Below are positions 49,478 to 58,178 of a DNA stretch of 64,000 nucleotides, one piece after another. The translations under genes were made by a program, and so were the position numbers. Below the pieces are notes generated by a model that searched no databases, had not been told where the DNA came from, and was given only the letters and a program-made list of their open reading frames with translations. The DNA is from Amycolatopsis taiwanensis DSM 45107 (GTDB lineage: Bacteria > Actinomycetota > Actinomycetes > Mycobacteriales > Pseudonocardiaceae). The first letter of the stretch is position 1. Each line of letters opens with the position of its first letter. Location of the stretch: positions 341,269-405,268 of the forward strand of contig NZ_JAFB01000004.1 of assembly GCF_000519205.1 (NCBI RefSeq). Direction: 5' to 3'.

Positions 49478-50752
49478 GTGTTTCTGCGGGACACCCGCAC
49501 CCGGTCGGCATGCGTAAGCGGTGAGGAGGAACGATTTTCGCTCACGCATGCCTCCAGCCGCCAACTCGGCAACCGGATCGACTTCCTCGCCCTGCCGCTG
49601 CTTGCCGCGACCACCCTGCACGCCTCGGCCTTCGACGTGTCGATGCTCCGCATCCTCCAGACGTTGGCCTACCTGTTGCTGGGGTTGCAGGTCGGCGCGT
49701 GGTGCGACCGCATGCGCAATCGGCCGATCCTGATCGTCGCCGACCTCGGTCGCGCCGTCGCCTACGCAACCGTGCCGATCGCCGCGGCGTTCGGCGCGCT
49801 CACCCTGTGGCAGGTCTACATCGTGGTGGCGGTCGCCGGTGTGCTGGGTGTCTTCTTCGAGGTCGCGCACCAGACCTACCTGCCACGGCTGGTCGAGCGC
49901 GAAGACCTCACCGAGGGCAACGCCCGGCTACAGGCGAACATCTCCGTCGCGGCCCTCGCGGGTCCGTCCGCGGCCGGCTTCCTCGTCCAGTTCTTCAGCG
50001 CACCCGGCGCGGTCGCGGCAAACGCGGTTTCCTTTCTGTGGTCCGCGTCTTGGCTGAAGGGAATCCGCACGCGAGAACCTCGCCTGGTCCGCGCTGCGCG
50101 GGTGCCGGTCCGGCGTGACATCGCCGACGGCCTCCGATACCTGCGACGGCAGCCGATTCTGTCGACCTTCGCGATCACCGCGACGCTGGTCAGTCTGTTC
50201 CAGTCGATGCAAATCGTGGTCGGTGTGCTGTTTCTGCTGCGCGACGTCGGCCTTTCGCCGGGGGCGATCGGTTTGGTCAGTACGACCGGACTCGTCGGTG
50301 CGGTCCTCGGTGCCCTGTCCGCCCGCAGGCTCGGCACCTGGGCGGGCGAGGCGCGGATGATCCGGCTCGCCGCCTTGCCGTTCGCGTTGGGCTATCCGAT
50401 GCTGCCGCTCACCGGTTCCGGCTGGCAGCTGGTCTGGTATCCGCTGGGCACCTTCCTCGCCAGCTTCGCCATCACCGTGATGAACGTGCTGCAGGTCAGC
50501 TTCCAGCAGGCCACCACTCCCGAAGGACTGCGGGGCAGGCTGAACGCCACGATGAAGTTCCTGATCTTCGGCGTGGCTCCGCTCGGCAGCCTGCTCGGCG
50601 GGGTGCTCGCCACGAGCACCGGTCTTCGCACCACACTGTGGATAGCGGCGGCCGGGTTGATGTTTTCGATGGTATTTCTGGTGTTCTCGCCGTTACGCCG
50701 GATGCGCGACCTCCCCGCCGGCCGGCTCGTGTCCGGTTCGACTCGCCCGTGA
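49478..50752 (+). CDS. MFS transporter (drug-efflux type) with 5' end disrupted by an insertion
   Basis: The downstream 420 residues are an intact MFS (MFS_3/antibiotic-efflux-like): GNRIDFLALPLLAATTLHASAF and LLGLQVGAWCDRMRNRPILIVADLGR are the first helices, and SAWRKGIRTREPRL-like loops follow. The ancestral N-terminus is visible from ATG 49410 in another frame, LLRRHRDFRRLWIADA, then stops at TAA. A segment of about 85 bases, 49475-49560, separates it from the rest and shifts the frame. From GTG 49478 a 424-residue product is possible, with 20 foreign residues at the start, but the first helix is shortened. Functional status is uncertain. Confidence 0.65.
   Translation: MFLRDTRTRSACVSGEEERFSLTHASSRQLGNRIDFLALPLLAATTLHASAFDVSMLRILQTLAYLLLGLQVGAWCDRMRNRPILIVADLGRAVAYATVPIAAAFGALTLWQVYIVVAVAGVLGVFFEVAHQTYLPRLVEREDLTEGNARLQANISVAALAGPSAAGFLVQFFSAPGAVAANAVSFLWSASWLKGIRTREPRLVRAARVPVRRDIADGLRYLRRQPILSTFAITATLVSLFQSMQIVVGVLFLLRDVGLSPGAIGLVSTTGLVGAVLGALSARRLGTWAGEARMIRLAALPFALGYPMLPLTGSGWQLVWYPLGTFLASFAITVMNVLQVSFQQATTPEGLRGRLNATMKFLIFGVAPLGSLLGGVLATSTGLRTTLWIAAAGLMFSMVFLVFSPLRRMRDLPAGRLVSGSTRP
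49507..49552. repeat. Inverted repeat in the MFS 5' insertion
   Basis: GGCATGCGTAAGCG (49507-49520) pairs with CGCTCACGCATGCC (49539-49552), 13 of 14 positions. The 18-base loop holds a purine-rich GTGAGGAGGAACG. It lies inside the segment that splits the MFS N-terminus. Confidence 0.65.
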
Positions 50753-50769
50753 CCGGGTATCCCGGTTGA

Positions 50770-52209
50770 ATGATCGAGAATGTGCCCAAGCAGTTGTTCG
50801 TCGGCGGCCAGTGGCGAGACGGCGGTGGCCGGTTCGCCGTGCAGGACCCCGGAACCGAGCAGCAACTCTGCGAGGTCGCCGACGCTCGAGAATCCGACGT
50901 CCGCGAAGCGGTCGAGATCGCCGTCGCGAACCAGCGGAAGTGGGCTTCGACGCCACCCCGGCAGCGCGGCGAGATCCTCCGCCGCGCCTGGGAGCTGATG
51001 ACCGACCGCGCCGAGGACATCGCGCTGCTGATGACCCTCGAAATGGGCAAGAGCCTCACCGAATCGCGCGCCGAAGTCGCCTACGCGGCGGAGTTCTTCC
51101 GCTGGTTCTCCGAGGAAGCCGTCCGCATCGAGGGCAGGTACGCGCGCAACCCGGCGGGCGGCGGGCGGATGCTCGTGGCCAGGCATCCGGTCGGCCCGTG
51201 CCTGCTGATCACGCCGTGGAACTTCCCGCTGGCCATGGGCACGCGCAAGCTGGGCCCGGCGATCGCGGCCGGCTGCACCGCGATCGTCAAACCTGCCCAG
51301 CTGACTCCGCTGTCCATGCTCAACCTCGCCGCGCTGCTACGGGAAGCCGGGCTGCCCGACGGTGTGCTGAGCGTGTTGCCGAGCACCTCGGCGAGCCGGG
51401 TCTCCGGCCCGGTGCTGGCGGACGCGCGCATCCGGAAGTTGTCGTTCACCGGTTCCACCGAGGTGGGTCGCAAGCTGGTCGAGCAATGTGCCCCGAACCT
51501 GCAGCGGACGTCTATGGAGCTCGGCGGAAATGCGCCGTTCCTGCTCTTCTCCGACGCCGACCTGGATCAGGCGGTCAAGGGTGCGGTGACCGCGAAGATG
51601 CGCAACAACGGCGAATCCTGCGTGGCGGCCAACCGGTTCCACGTGCAGTCCTCGGTCGCCGGTGAGTTCGTCGACCGGCTGACCGAAGAGATGTCGTCGA
51701 TGCGCGTGGGGCACGGCACCGAGGACGGCGTTCAGGTCGGCCCGCTGGTCAACGCCGCGCAGCGGGACAAGGTGATCGAACTCGTCGACGACGCTCTCGA
51801 ACGCGGAGCGCACGCGACCACGGGTGGGAAACCGTTGGACGGCAAGGGTTTCTTCTACGCACCGACGGTGCTGACCGACGTCCCACCCGACGCCCGCATC
51901 CTGCGCGAGGAGGTCTTCGGTCCGGTCGCCCCGGTCACCACGTTCGACACCGAAGACGAGGCCGTGCACCTGGCCAACGACACCGAATTCGGCTTGGTGG
52001 CCTACCTGTTCACCCGCGATCTCGATCGCGCCATCCGGGTCGGCGAGGCCATGGAGACCGGGATGGTCGGCGTCAACACTGGCCTGGTGTCCAACGCCGC
52101 GGCGCCCTTCGGTGGTGTCAAGGCTTCGGGCTTCGGACGCGAAGGCGGCGCCGAGGGGATCGAGGAATATCTCGACGTCCAGTATCTCGCGCTGGCGAAC
52201 CAGCCGTGA
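50770..52209 (+). CDS. gabD: NAD(P)-dependent succinate-semialdehyde dehydrogenase-like aldehyde dehydrogenase
   Basis: A 479-residue aldehyde dehydrogenase. The general base Glu is in TSMELGGNAPFL and the catalytic Cys in NNGESCVAANRF. The N-terminal FVGGQWRDGG and the motif TPWNFPLAMGTRKLGPAIAAG are typical of the GabD/SSADH branch. It oxidises succinate semialdehyde or a related aldehyde. It starts 17 bases after the MFS stop, so the two may be co-transcribed. No other gab gene is adjacent. The exact substrate is inferred. Confidence 0.85.
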   Translation: MIENVPKQLFVGGQWRDGGGRFAVQDPGTEQQLCEVADARESDVREAVEIAVANQRKWASTPPRQRGEILRRAWELMTDRAEDIALLMTLEMGKSLTESRAEVAYAAEFFRWFSEEAVRIEGRYARNPAGGGRMLVARHPVGPCLLITPWNFPLAMGTRKLGPAIAAGCTAIVKPAQLTPLSMLNLAALLREAGLPDGVLSVLPSTSASRVSGPVLADARIRKLSFTGSTEVGRKLVEQCAPNLQRTSMELGGNAPFLLFSDADLDQAVKGAVTAKMRNNGESCVAANRFHVQSSVAGEFVDRLTEEMSSMRVGHGTEDGVQVGPLVNAAQRDKVIELVDDALERGAHATTGGKPLDGKGFFYAPTVLTDVPPDARILREEVFGPVAPVTTFDTEDEAVHLANDTEFGLVAYLFTRDLDRAIRVGEAMETGMVGVNTGLVSNAAAPFGGVKASGFGREGGAEGIEEYLDVQYLALANQP

Positions 52210-52284
52210 CGGACGTCACCGGATCTCGGCGGCCGGCTTCCCGCCGAGTCCGATGAGGACGGTCACGCGGCCCGGCCACGGCGG

Positions 52285-52416
52285 TGCCTGAGCCCGGAAC
52301 TCGCGCGACGGGAAGGTGGGACACGCACGACGGCAACGTGGGACTCACGCGACGGCAACGTGGGACACGCACGACCGGAGTGTGGGACACGCACGACGGG
52401 AATGGGGGACTCGCGC
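52285..52416 (+). repeat. Tandem array: one 21-bp and five 22-bp units
   Basis: First unit GCCTGAGCCCGGAACTCGCGC belongs to the 21-bp family; then GACGG(G/C)AA-GTGGGACACGC units follow every 22 bases at 52307, 52329, 52351, 52373 and 52395. The last match the minus-strand array at 6351. It lies between GabD and the TetR gene. Confidence 0.75.
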
Positions 52417-52429
52417 GGGGGTGGGCGGG

Positions 52430-52981
52430 TCAGGGGCGGAGACCGTCGGAGATGATCCGGGCGAGGGGGCGGCCGGGGGCGGCCTGGCGCTGGATGGCGA
52501 GGTAGCCGGCGAGCAGCGCGGGAAGGTCGCCGGGCTCGATGTCGGCCCGGACCGCGCCCGTGGCCTGGGCGCGGGCGAGCAGGTCACCGAACACCGCCCG
52601 GAAGCCGGCTTGCTGCTCGGAACCGGTCTTCATCCCGAAACCGGTGCCCGCTTCGATCGCTTCGCACAGGGCCTTGTTCAACACCGCATGCGTCGCCACC
52701 ACCTCGAAGAACTCGAAGAAGGCCGCACCCGGGTCCGCGGCGCCGAGCAACTCGCTCGCCTGCTGCCCCAACTGTCCGATGCGGTCGAGCACCACCGCCT
52801 CGTACAGCGCTTCCTTGCTGGGAAAATGCCGGTACACGGTGCCCGCGCCGACACCGGCGCGGCGGGCGATCTCGTCGAGCGGCACCGACGTGCCCTCGTC
52901 GGCGAAGGCCTCCTGCGCGGCCGCGAGCACGCGCGCACGGTTGCGCCGGGCATCGGCACGCAGGGTCGGCTTTTCGCTCAT
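52430..52981 (-). CDS. TetR-family transcriptional regulator
   Basis: A 183-residue protein starting MSEKPTLRADARRNRARVLAAAQ. The HTH is VPLDEIARRAGVGAGTVYRHFPSKEALYEAV. The C-terminal part, HAVLNKALCEAIEAGTGFG and LARIISDGLRP, belongs to the TetR_C_13/SbtR-like family. No regulated partner is obvious; gabD is on the other side of the repeat array. ATG 52981 is used. Confidence 0.88.
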   Translation of the reverse strand: MSEKPTLRADARRNRARVLAAAQEAFADEGTSVPLDEIARRAGVGAGTVYRHFPSKEALYEAVVLDRIGQLGQQASELLGAADPGAAFFEFFEVVATHAVLNKALCEAIEAGTGFGMKTGSEQQAGFRAVFGDLLARAQATGAVRADIEPGDLPALLAGYLAIQRQAAPGRPLARIISDGLRP

Positions 52982-53109
52982 CGGCGCCCGATTCTACGTG
53001 CTCCGGGCGCGGCCTCCGCACCCTCTCGGAGCCGTTGCCCGCCAGGCGTCCAGCGATTTTCTCCTCCACCTCACGGGCCTGGTCATCCGACAGGGCGGCG
53101 GACGCCTGG

Positions 53110-53877
53110 TCAGTTGCCGGCTTGCGTCACGGGATGCTCGAACAGGTGCATGATGGTGGCCCAAACGCCGGGCACCAGCAGCACCCCGAGCACCACGAAC
53201 ACGGGGAACAACACCTGGTTCTCCACCCGCTTCCCGGTCCGGAAGCGCAGGAACGACGGCGGCCGCACCTCGTACCAGGTTTCCCCCGCGATCGGCAGCG
53301 GGAACAGGAACGGGCAGCCGTGCTCGGTAATCGCGTCACCGAGGCAGTGCGTCACACAGCCCGCGGCGACCGCGACCCCCAGCCAGCCGGTGAGCTGCTC
53401 CAACTCGCCATCTACGTCCGCGGTGAACGCCCACCACGCCGTGACCGCCCCGGCGACGAGCAGTAGCCAGTCGCCGAGCGCGTCCGCGGCCAGCACCACA
53501 CCGAACAGCACCACGCCGGCCACGGCGTACCAGCCGCCGGCCCGCGTGCCGTACAGCGCCGCCAGCCCCATCAGCGCGGCGAACAGGAAGGTGTGCGAGA
53601 GATGCCGGTGCGTGCCCTTGACCCGCTCGTCCCGTGGCCCCTTGGTCAGCTGGTACAAGCCGGCCGAGGCCTTGCGTAGCAGCCACGACAGCGCTTTCGT
53701 GATCGGGCCGAGCAGCTTCGAGGCCCGTGCGCCAGGGTGGTCGAGGTCGGGAAGCAACGCGTAGCCCGCCGTGGTGGCGGCGAAGGCGACGGCCTGATGC
53801 ACCGTCGTGGCGCCGATCGTCGGGGCTAGGGCCAGTCCGGCACACCAGCCGGTCAGCGCATGCGTGCGTCCCATCAT
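53110..53877 (-). CDS. YdjM-like membrane-bound metal-dependent hydrolase
   Basis: A 255-residue membrane protein of the LexA-binding inner membrane/YdjM family. It starts MMGRTHALTGWCAGL, then LLPDLDHPGARAS, and later HRHLSHTFLFAALMG, TDALGDWLLL-type segments with conserved His/Asp (CLGDAITEHGCPFLFP). The conserved His and Asp residues probably bind metal at the membrane. ATG 53877 is taken as start. E. coli YdjM is LexA-regulated; no SOS box was recognised here. Confidence 0.82.
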   Translation of the reverse strand: MMGRTHALTGWCAGLALAPTIGATTVHQAVAFAATTAGYALLPDLDHPGARASKLLGPITKALSWLLRKASAGLYQLTKGPRDERVKGTHRHLSHTFLFAALMGLAALYGTRAGGWYAVAGVVLFGVVLAADALGDWLLLVAGAVTAWWAFTADVDGELEQLTGWLGVAVAAGCVTHCLGDAITEHGCPFLFPLPIAGETWYEVRPPSFLRFRTGKRVENQVLFPVFVVLGVLLVPGVWATIMHLFEHPVTQAGN

Positions 53878-53965
53878 ACGATGATCTTGGCACGGGCAGC
53901 GACGACTCCGGGGGAGGTACTGCTCGAACGGCGGCACGGATGCCCTTGCGCCGCAACGAGTTGGG

Positions 53966-55051
53966 TCAGCCGAGCGCCTGCCACCAGGGTTCGACCGGGG
54001 GCGGGTCGTCGACGTCGATCCGTTCCCCGGGGCGCGGCACGGCGAGCGCGACCTCGTGGGCCTTGGCTTCCCGCCAGGTTCGCTCGGCCGGCTCGTTCCA
54101 GGCGTGCATGGCGAGCCGGAAGGTGCCCCAGTGCACGGGAATCAGCAGGCCACCGCGCACGTCGAGGTGGGTGGCGACGCCTTCCTCGGGGGTCATGTGG
54201 ATGTCCGCCCACGCCGAGTGGTAGGCACCGACCTGCACCAACGTCGCGTCGAAGGGGCCGTACTTCGCGCCGATCCCGGCGTAGCCGTGGAAATATCCGG
54301 AGTCGCCGGTGTAGAACACGCGCCGCTGCGGCGCGGCGATGATCCAGGACGCCCACAGCGTGTTGTTGCGAACGAACGCCCGGCCGGAGAAGTGCTGGCC
54401 CGGCGCCGCGGTGATGCGGAGCCCGGCGATGTCGGTGCCCTCGTGCCAGTCCAGTTCGATGATCCGGTCCAGCGGGACCCGCCAGCGCCGCAGGTGCGCG
54501 CCGACCCCGAGCGGCACCACGAAGGGCGCCGACTGGGTGCGCAGCAGGGTCCGCACCGCCGCGGTATCCAGGTGGTCGTAGTGGTCGTGCGAGACGATGA
54601 TCGCGTCGAGTTGGGGCAGGTCCTCGAGACGGTGCGGTGGCGCATGCAAGCGGCGCGGCCCGACGAGGCGGGACGGCGAGGCACGCAGGCTCCACACCGG
54701 GTCGACCAGCACCCGCCTGCCCTCGATCTCGATCAGTGACGATGAGTGGCCGTACCAGGTGATGTGCAGGCCGTCGACCGGGCTGTCCGGACGCGGCGGG
54801 ACCAGCGGGATGGGGCCCGCCGGTCGGCGTCGCTGGCCGCCGAACAGCAACTCACGCAACAGGCCGCCACCCTCCTGCGCGGTGGGGGCGACCGACGGCG
54901 CGAGGTTACGGAACCGGCCGTCGCTGAACTGCGGGGACCGCTTCAACAGCTCCCGGTCCGGTCGCCCGCCCATCGCGGCCGGAATCTCCCGTGCCGCCCA
55001 CAGCACGGCGCCCAGCGCCGCCAGCGGCACGAGGGGAAGTCTTCTCGCCAT
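53966..55051 (-). CDS. MBL-fold metallohydrolase, NAPE-PLD-like
   Basis: A 361-residue protein. After a short N-terminal hydrophobic segment (ARRLPLVPLAALGAVLW) the metallo-beta-lactamase fold begins with ITWYGHSSSLIEIEG; the zinc motif is IIVSHDHYDHLD (HxHxDH), with FYTGDSGYFHGYAGIG as the later Asp ligand and IPVHWGTFRLAMHAWNEP. This is the NAPE-PLD/UlaG-like branch that hydrolyses phosphodiesters in lipids or sugars. ATG 55051 is used. It is probably attached to the membrane by its N-terminal helix. Confidence 0.85.
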   Translation of the reverse strand: MARRLPLVPLAALGAVLWAAREIPAAMGGRPDRELLKRSPQFSDGRFRNLAPSVAPTAQEGGGLLRELLFGGQRRRPAGPIPLVPPRPDSPVDGLHITWYGHSSSLIEIEGRRVLVDPVWSLRASPSRLVGPRRLHAPPHRLEDLPQLDAIIVSHDHYDHLDTAAVRTLLRTQSAPFVVPLGVGAHLRRWRVPLDRIIELDWHEGTDIAGLRITAAPGQHFSGRAFVRNNTLWASWIIAAPQRRVFYTGDSGYFHGYAGIGAKYGPFDATLVQVGAYHSAWADIHMTPEEGVATHLDVRGGLLIPVHWGTFRLAMHAWNEPAERTWREAKAHEVALAVPRPGERIDVDDPPPVEPWWQALG

Positions 55052-55218
55052 GTCCGGACAACAACTCCCATTTACCAAAAGTTCCCGTTGTGTTGCGGGG
55101 GATCCGCCCCCACACCCCGTTATCCTGCAGGAACGTCACCCGCCCGTTAAACGCCGCACAGCACGCCGAGATCGCGACGGATGACACCGCCAAGTCGTCG
55201 ACGGGCGAACGCGCAGGG

Positions 55219-55539
55219 TTATCCCCTGGTTTCGGAAACCAGCCAGGCCAGGTAATCCTCGCTGCCGCCCTCGATCGGCGTCGCGATGATCTCCGGAACG
55301 TCATAGGAATGGTTCGCCTTGAGCAACTCGACCAGTGGCGCGAGGCGATCCGCGGCCGTCTTGAGTTCCACGCGCCACTCGGTGTCGGTCCGCACCTGAC
55401 CCTCCCATCGGTACACACTGGTGATCGGGCCGACGATCTGCGCGCAGGCGGCGAGCTTTGCGTCGACCGCCCCCGCCGCCAGGTCCCGCGCGGCATCCTC
55501 ACTGTCCGTAGTGGACGAAACGATCACGTAACTGGACAC
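55219..55539 (-). CDS. cutA: Divalent cation tolerance protein CutA
   Basis: A 106-residue trimeric ferredoxin-fold protein of the CutA1 family. It reads YVIVSSTTDSEDAARDLAAGAVDAKLAACAQIVGPITSVYRWEG, then EWRVELKTAAD and YDVPEIIATPIEGGSEDYLAWL, as in E. coli CutA. The biochemical role is unclear. It ends up close to the NicO gene on the same strand (9 bases away), so both may be one operon. Confidence 0.92.
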   Translation of the reverse strand: MSSYVIVSSTTDSEDAARDLAAGAVDAKLAACAQIVGPITSVYRWEGQVRTDTEWRVELKTAADRLAPLVELLKANHSYDVPEIIATPIEGGSEDYLAWLVSETRG

Positions 55540-55548
55540 CGGTCGATT

Positions 55549-56595
55549 CTACGAGCCCGGGGACGGCAGGTACTTCTCCTCGATCCGGCCGAACCGCCAC
55601 GTCAGCAGCGCGACCGCCCAGGTGACCACGAACAGGCCGACGAGCACGAAGCCCACGTGGTTGAGATCGAGATTCCCGATCGCGGCGAGCGGTCCGGACG
55701 AGATGTGCAGCTTCTGCACGAGGACGGAGATCAGCTCGATGACCCCGATCAACAGCGCGACCGCGACGGAAAGCGTGGTGACCGTGAGGTTGTAGAAGAT
55801 CTTGCGCACCGGCCGGGCGGACGCCCAGCCGTAGGCGAAGTTCATGAAGCAGCCGTCGGCGGCGTCGAACAGCGTCATCCCGGCCGCGAACAACACCGGC
55901 AGCACCAGGATCGCGTACCAGGGCAGGGCGGACGCGGCCGCGCCACCGGCGAGCACGAGCAGGCCGATCTCGGTGGCGGTGTCGAAGCCGAGCCCGAACA
56001 GCACGCCCACCGGGTAGATGTGCCAAGGCTTCCGGACGGCGCCGGCGGCGCGGCGGAGGATCCGGTTGAGGAAGCCGCGGTTGTTCAGCTGTGCTTCGAG
56101 TTCGGCCTCGTCGAACCGGCCGGTGCGCATGCCGCGGAAGACCTTGATGATCCCGGTCAGCACCACCAGGTTGATCAGCCCGATCAGGCAGAGGAACGCC
56201 CCGGAGACCAGAGTGCCGATCAGGCCGGTCGCCTGGTGCAGGCCGGACGAGTCGTCCTCGAGTTGCCCGGCCACCGCACGGACACCGAGCGAGAGCAGCA
56301 GGCACAGGACGAACACGACCGTCGAATGCCCCAGAGAGAACCAGAAGCCCACGGAGAGTGGCCGCTTGCCCTCGGCGATCAGCTTGCGGGTCGTGTTGTC
56401 GATGGCGGTGATGTGGTCGGCGTCGAACGCGTGCCGCATGCCCAGGGTGAACGCCGTGACACCCAACCCGATCTGTGAGGCAACGAACATGGTCAACACG
56501 CCCCAGCCGACCAGGTTGAGAAGGCCGATGAAGGCGGCCATCCAAGCCATGGTCAGCCAGTCCCGCCTGGCGAGCGCGCGCATATCTGACAGCAT
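55549..56595 (-). CDS. NicO-family nickel/cobalt transporter (HoxN/NixA type)
   Basis: A 348-residue protein with eight predicted helices. The family signature RHAFDADHITAIDNTTRK occurs near residue 50, and FWFSLGHSTVVF near 90, both required for Ni/Co uptake, as well as LGFDTATEIG. ATG 56595 is preferred. It is divergent from the CsoR-type regulator gene at 56677 with about 80 bases in between, where AT-rich palindromic sequence lies. cutA follows downstream. Import of nickel or cobalt is the family role. Confidence 0.9.
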   Translation of the reverse strand: MLSDMRALARRDWLTMAWMAAFIGLLNLVGWGVLTMFVASQIGLGVTAFTLGMRHAFDADHITAIDNTTRKLIAEGKRPLSVGFWFSLGHSTVVFVLCLLLSLGVRAVAGQLEDDSSGLHQATGLIGTLVSGAFLCLIGLINLVVLTGIIKVFRGMRTGRFDEAELEAQLNNRGFLNRILRRAAGAVRKPWHIYPVGVLFGLGFDTATEIGLLVLAGGAAASALPWYAILVLPVLFAAGMTLFDAADGCFMNFAYGWASARPVRKIFYNLTVTTLSVAVALLIGVIELISVLVQKLHISSGPLAAIGNLDLNHVGFVLVGLFVVTWAVALLTWRFGRIEEKYLPSPGS

Positions 56596-56676
56596 AATCA
56601 GATGAACAGGTTTTAGACAGACGGATACAGGCACCGGGTATGCTGGGCGCAACCGAGTACGAAGGCGGGCAGTGAA

Positions 56677-56958
56677 ATGGCGAGCTACAGCGCGGAAAAG
56701 GACGCCTACCTCAAGCGCCTGCGCCGGGTCGAGGGGCAGATTCGCGGCCTGCAGCGGATGATCGAGGAAGACAAGTACTGCATCGACATCCTGACCCAGG
56801 TCTCCGCGGCCACCAAGGCACTCCAGGCCTTCTCGCTCGAACTGCTCGACGAGCACCTGGCGGGCTGCGTCGTCGATGCCGCGCGGGCCGGCGGCAAGGA
56901 GGCCGAGGTGAAGGTGCGTGAAGCCTCCAACGCGATCGCCCGTCTCGTGAAGTCGTAG
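56677..56958 (+). CDS. csoR: CsoR-type metal-sensing regulator
   Basis: A 93-residue all-helical CsoR/RcnR protein. It starts MASYSAEKDAYLKRLRRVEG and has DKYCIDILTQVSAATKALQ and LLDEHLAGCVVDAA. The metal ligand pattern is Cys35, His60, Cys64, the Cu(I) pattern of CsoR, instead of the His-rich N-terminus of RcnR (Ni/Co). It is divergent from a nickel/cobalt transporter, which is unusual for CsoR. ATG 56677 follows a weak site. It probably represses the transporter gene or copper genes elsewhere. Confidence 0.85.
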   Translation: MASYSAEKDAYLKRLRRVEGQIRGLQRMIEEDKYCIDILTQVSAATKALQAFSLELLDEHLAGCVVDAARAGGKEAEVKVREASNAIARLVKS

Positions 56959-56965
56959 TCCGTCT

Positions 56966-57748
56966 TTGCCGGCGCGCCACCAGATCGGAGACCCGCTCGA
57001 CGCGGCGACGCTCACGCGCGTGCTGAACCTGGTCGAAGACTGCGGGCGCGCGCCCGACCTCGCGGCGTTCCGCGAAACCACCGTGGAGTCGCTCGGCCGG
57101 CATTTCGGTTACCGCCACACGACGTTCTTCGTCGGCCGCACGATCGGCGACCTGTTCGCCGACCAGGAACCGGTGGCCGGCGGCCTGCCGAAGCACGTCC
57201 TGCGCGCCTACGTCGAGCGGGCCCGCCCATCGGACCCGTTCGCCCAGTACGCCGCCCGGCAGCACTACCGCCGGGACCGCGTGGTCACCCTCGATCGCCT
57301 CGACCCGGACGGGCTTCCCGGTGGCCGGCAGTACCTCGAGTCATTTCTGTTCCGCAGCGGGATTCACGCCAAGCTGGTGGCTTTCCTGCGCGCAGGGCCG
57401 CTGTCCGGGGGCATCGGCCTGCTGTCGCGGGAGTCGGGCGCATTCGGACCACGGGATCTCGCGATCGCACAAGTGTTGAGCAGGCAACTGGAGAACCTGC
57501 TTCGACTGAACGCGCAGCACGCTCCGGCCCCGCGGCTGCACTCACGCCTGTCCCCGCGACAGGCGGAAGTCGCCGATCTGGTGGCACAGGGACTGACGAA
57601 CCGCGAAATCGCGCGAAGGCTGTTCGTGGGCGTCGATACGGTCAAGAAACACGTGACCAAGGTGCTGGCGGAGACCGGATGCGCGAACCGAACGCGGCTC
57701 GCGCTCGAGTGGCAGCGGGAACGCTCCGACGAGCGCCGGGCCGGATAG
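56966..57748 (+). CDS. LuxR-family transcriptional regulator
   Basis: A 260-residue protein. The N-terminal 180 residues resemble a GAF-like sensor domain (TRVLNLVEDCGRAPDLAAFRE, GIHAKLVAFLRAGPLSGGIGLLSRESGAFGP). The C-terminal 65 are a LuxR HTH: LSPRQAEVADLVAQGLTNREIARRLFVGVDTVKKHVTKVLAETGCANRTRLA. It begins 8 bases after csoR, with a TTG or nearby start, so is possibly co-transcribed. The ligand is unknown. Confidence 0.82.
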   Translation: MPARHQIGDPLDAATLTRVLNLVEDCGRAPDLAAFRETTVESLGRHFGYRHTTFFVGRTIGDLFADQEPVAGGLPKHVLRAYVERARPSDPFAQYAARQHYRRDRVVTLDRLDPDGLPGGRQYLESFLFRSGIHAKLVAFLRAGPLSGGIGLLSRESGAFGPRDLAIAQVLSRQLENLLRLNAQHAPAPRLHSRLSPRQAEVADLVAQGLTNREIARRLFVGVDTVKKHVTKVLAETGCANRTRLALEWQRERSDERRAG

Positions 57749-57856
57749 CGGGATCTCCCGGCAGTCGAACTCGGGGCAGGGCCGACCCAACCGAAATTGT
57801 CGGACCCCACCCCTAAGCTCGAACTCATGTTCGACAAAATGATCAGGACCCTGCCC

Positions 57857-58078
57857 TCAGTCCGGACGTGGCAACGGGTCATTGCCGTACAGGCGCCGGC
57901 TCTCCAGCGAGCCGTCTCTCCGGCGGATCTTCAGCACGCTGGGCCGGTCCATTCTGGCCAGTCGTGCGCCGGCCGCCACCGCGTCCCGCTTGCGTTCGTG
58001 GTGCGCGACCACCTTGTCCCCGGCCAGCACGTCCCAGCTGCCCAGAACCGGGGAGACCCAGTAAACCTTGCGCGCCAT
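57857..58078 (-). CDS. DUF2188-like small protein
   Basis: A 73-residue protein starting MARKVYWVSPVLGSWDVLAGDKVVAHH. The W-x-V pattern and the RKRDAVAAGARLARMD helix, then KIRRRDGSLESRRLYGNDP, are typical of DUF2188 proteins. It is convergent with the LuxR gene and divergent from the XRE/ImmA pair. Function is unknown. Confidence 0.8.
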   Translation of the reverse strand: MARKVYWVSPVLGSWDVLAGDKVVAHHERKRDAVAAGARLARMDRPSVLKIRRRDGSLESRRLYGNDPLPRPD

Positions 58079-58178
58079 ACGAAAACCCCTCCCTTACCGA
58101 CTGTTGCAGTAGAGCAACATATTGTAATGATGGTACATCCCTGTGGCGATGTCGTCACGCCTCGGCGAGGGTGAAGGG

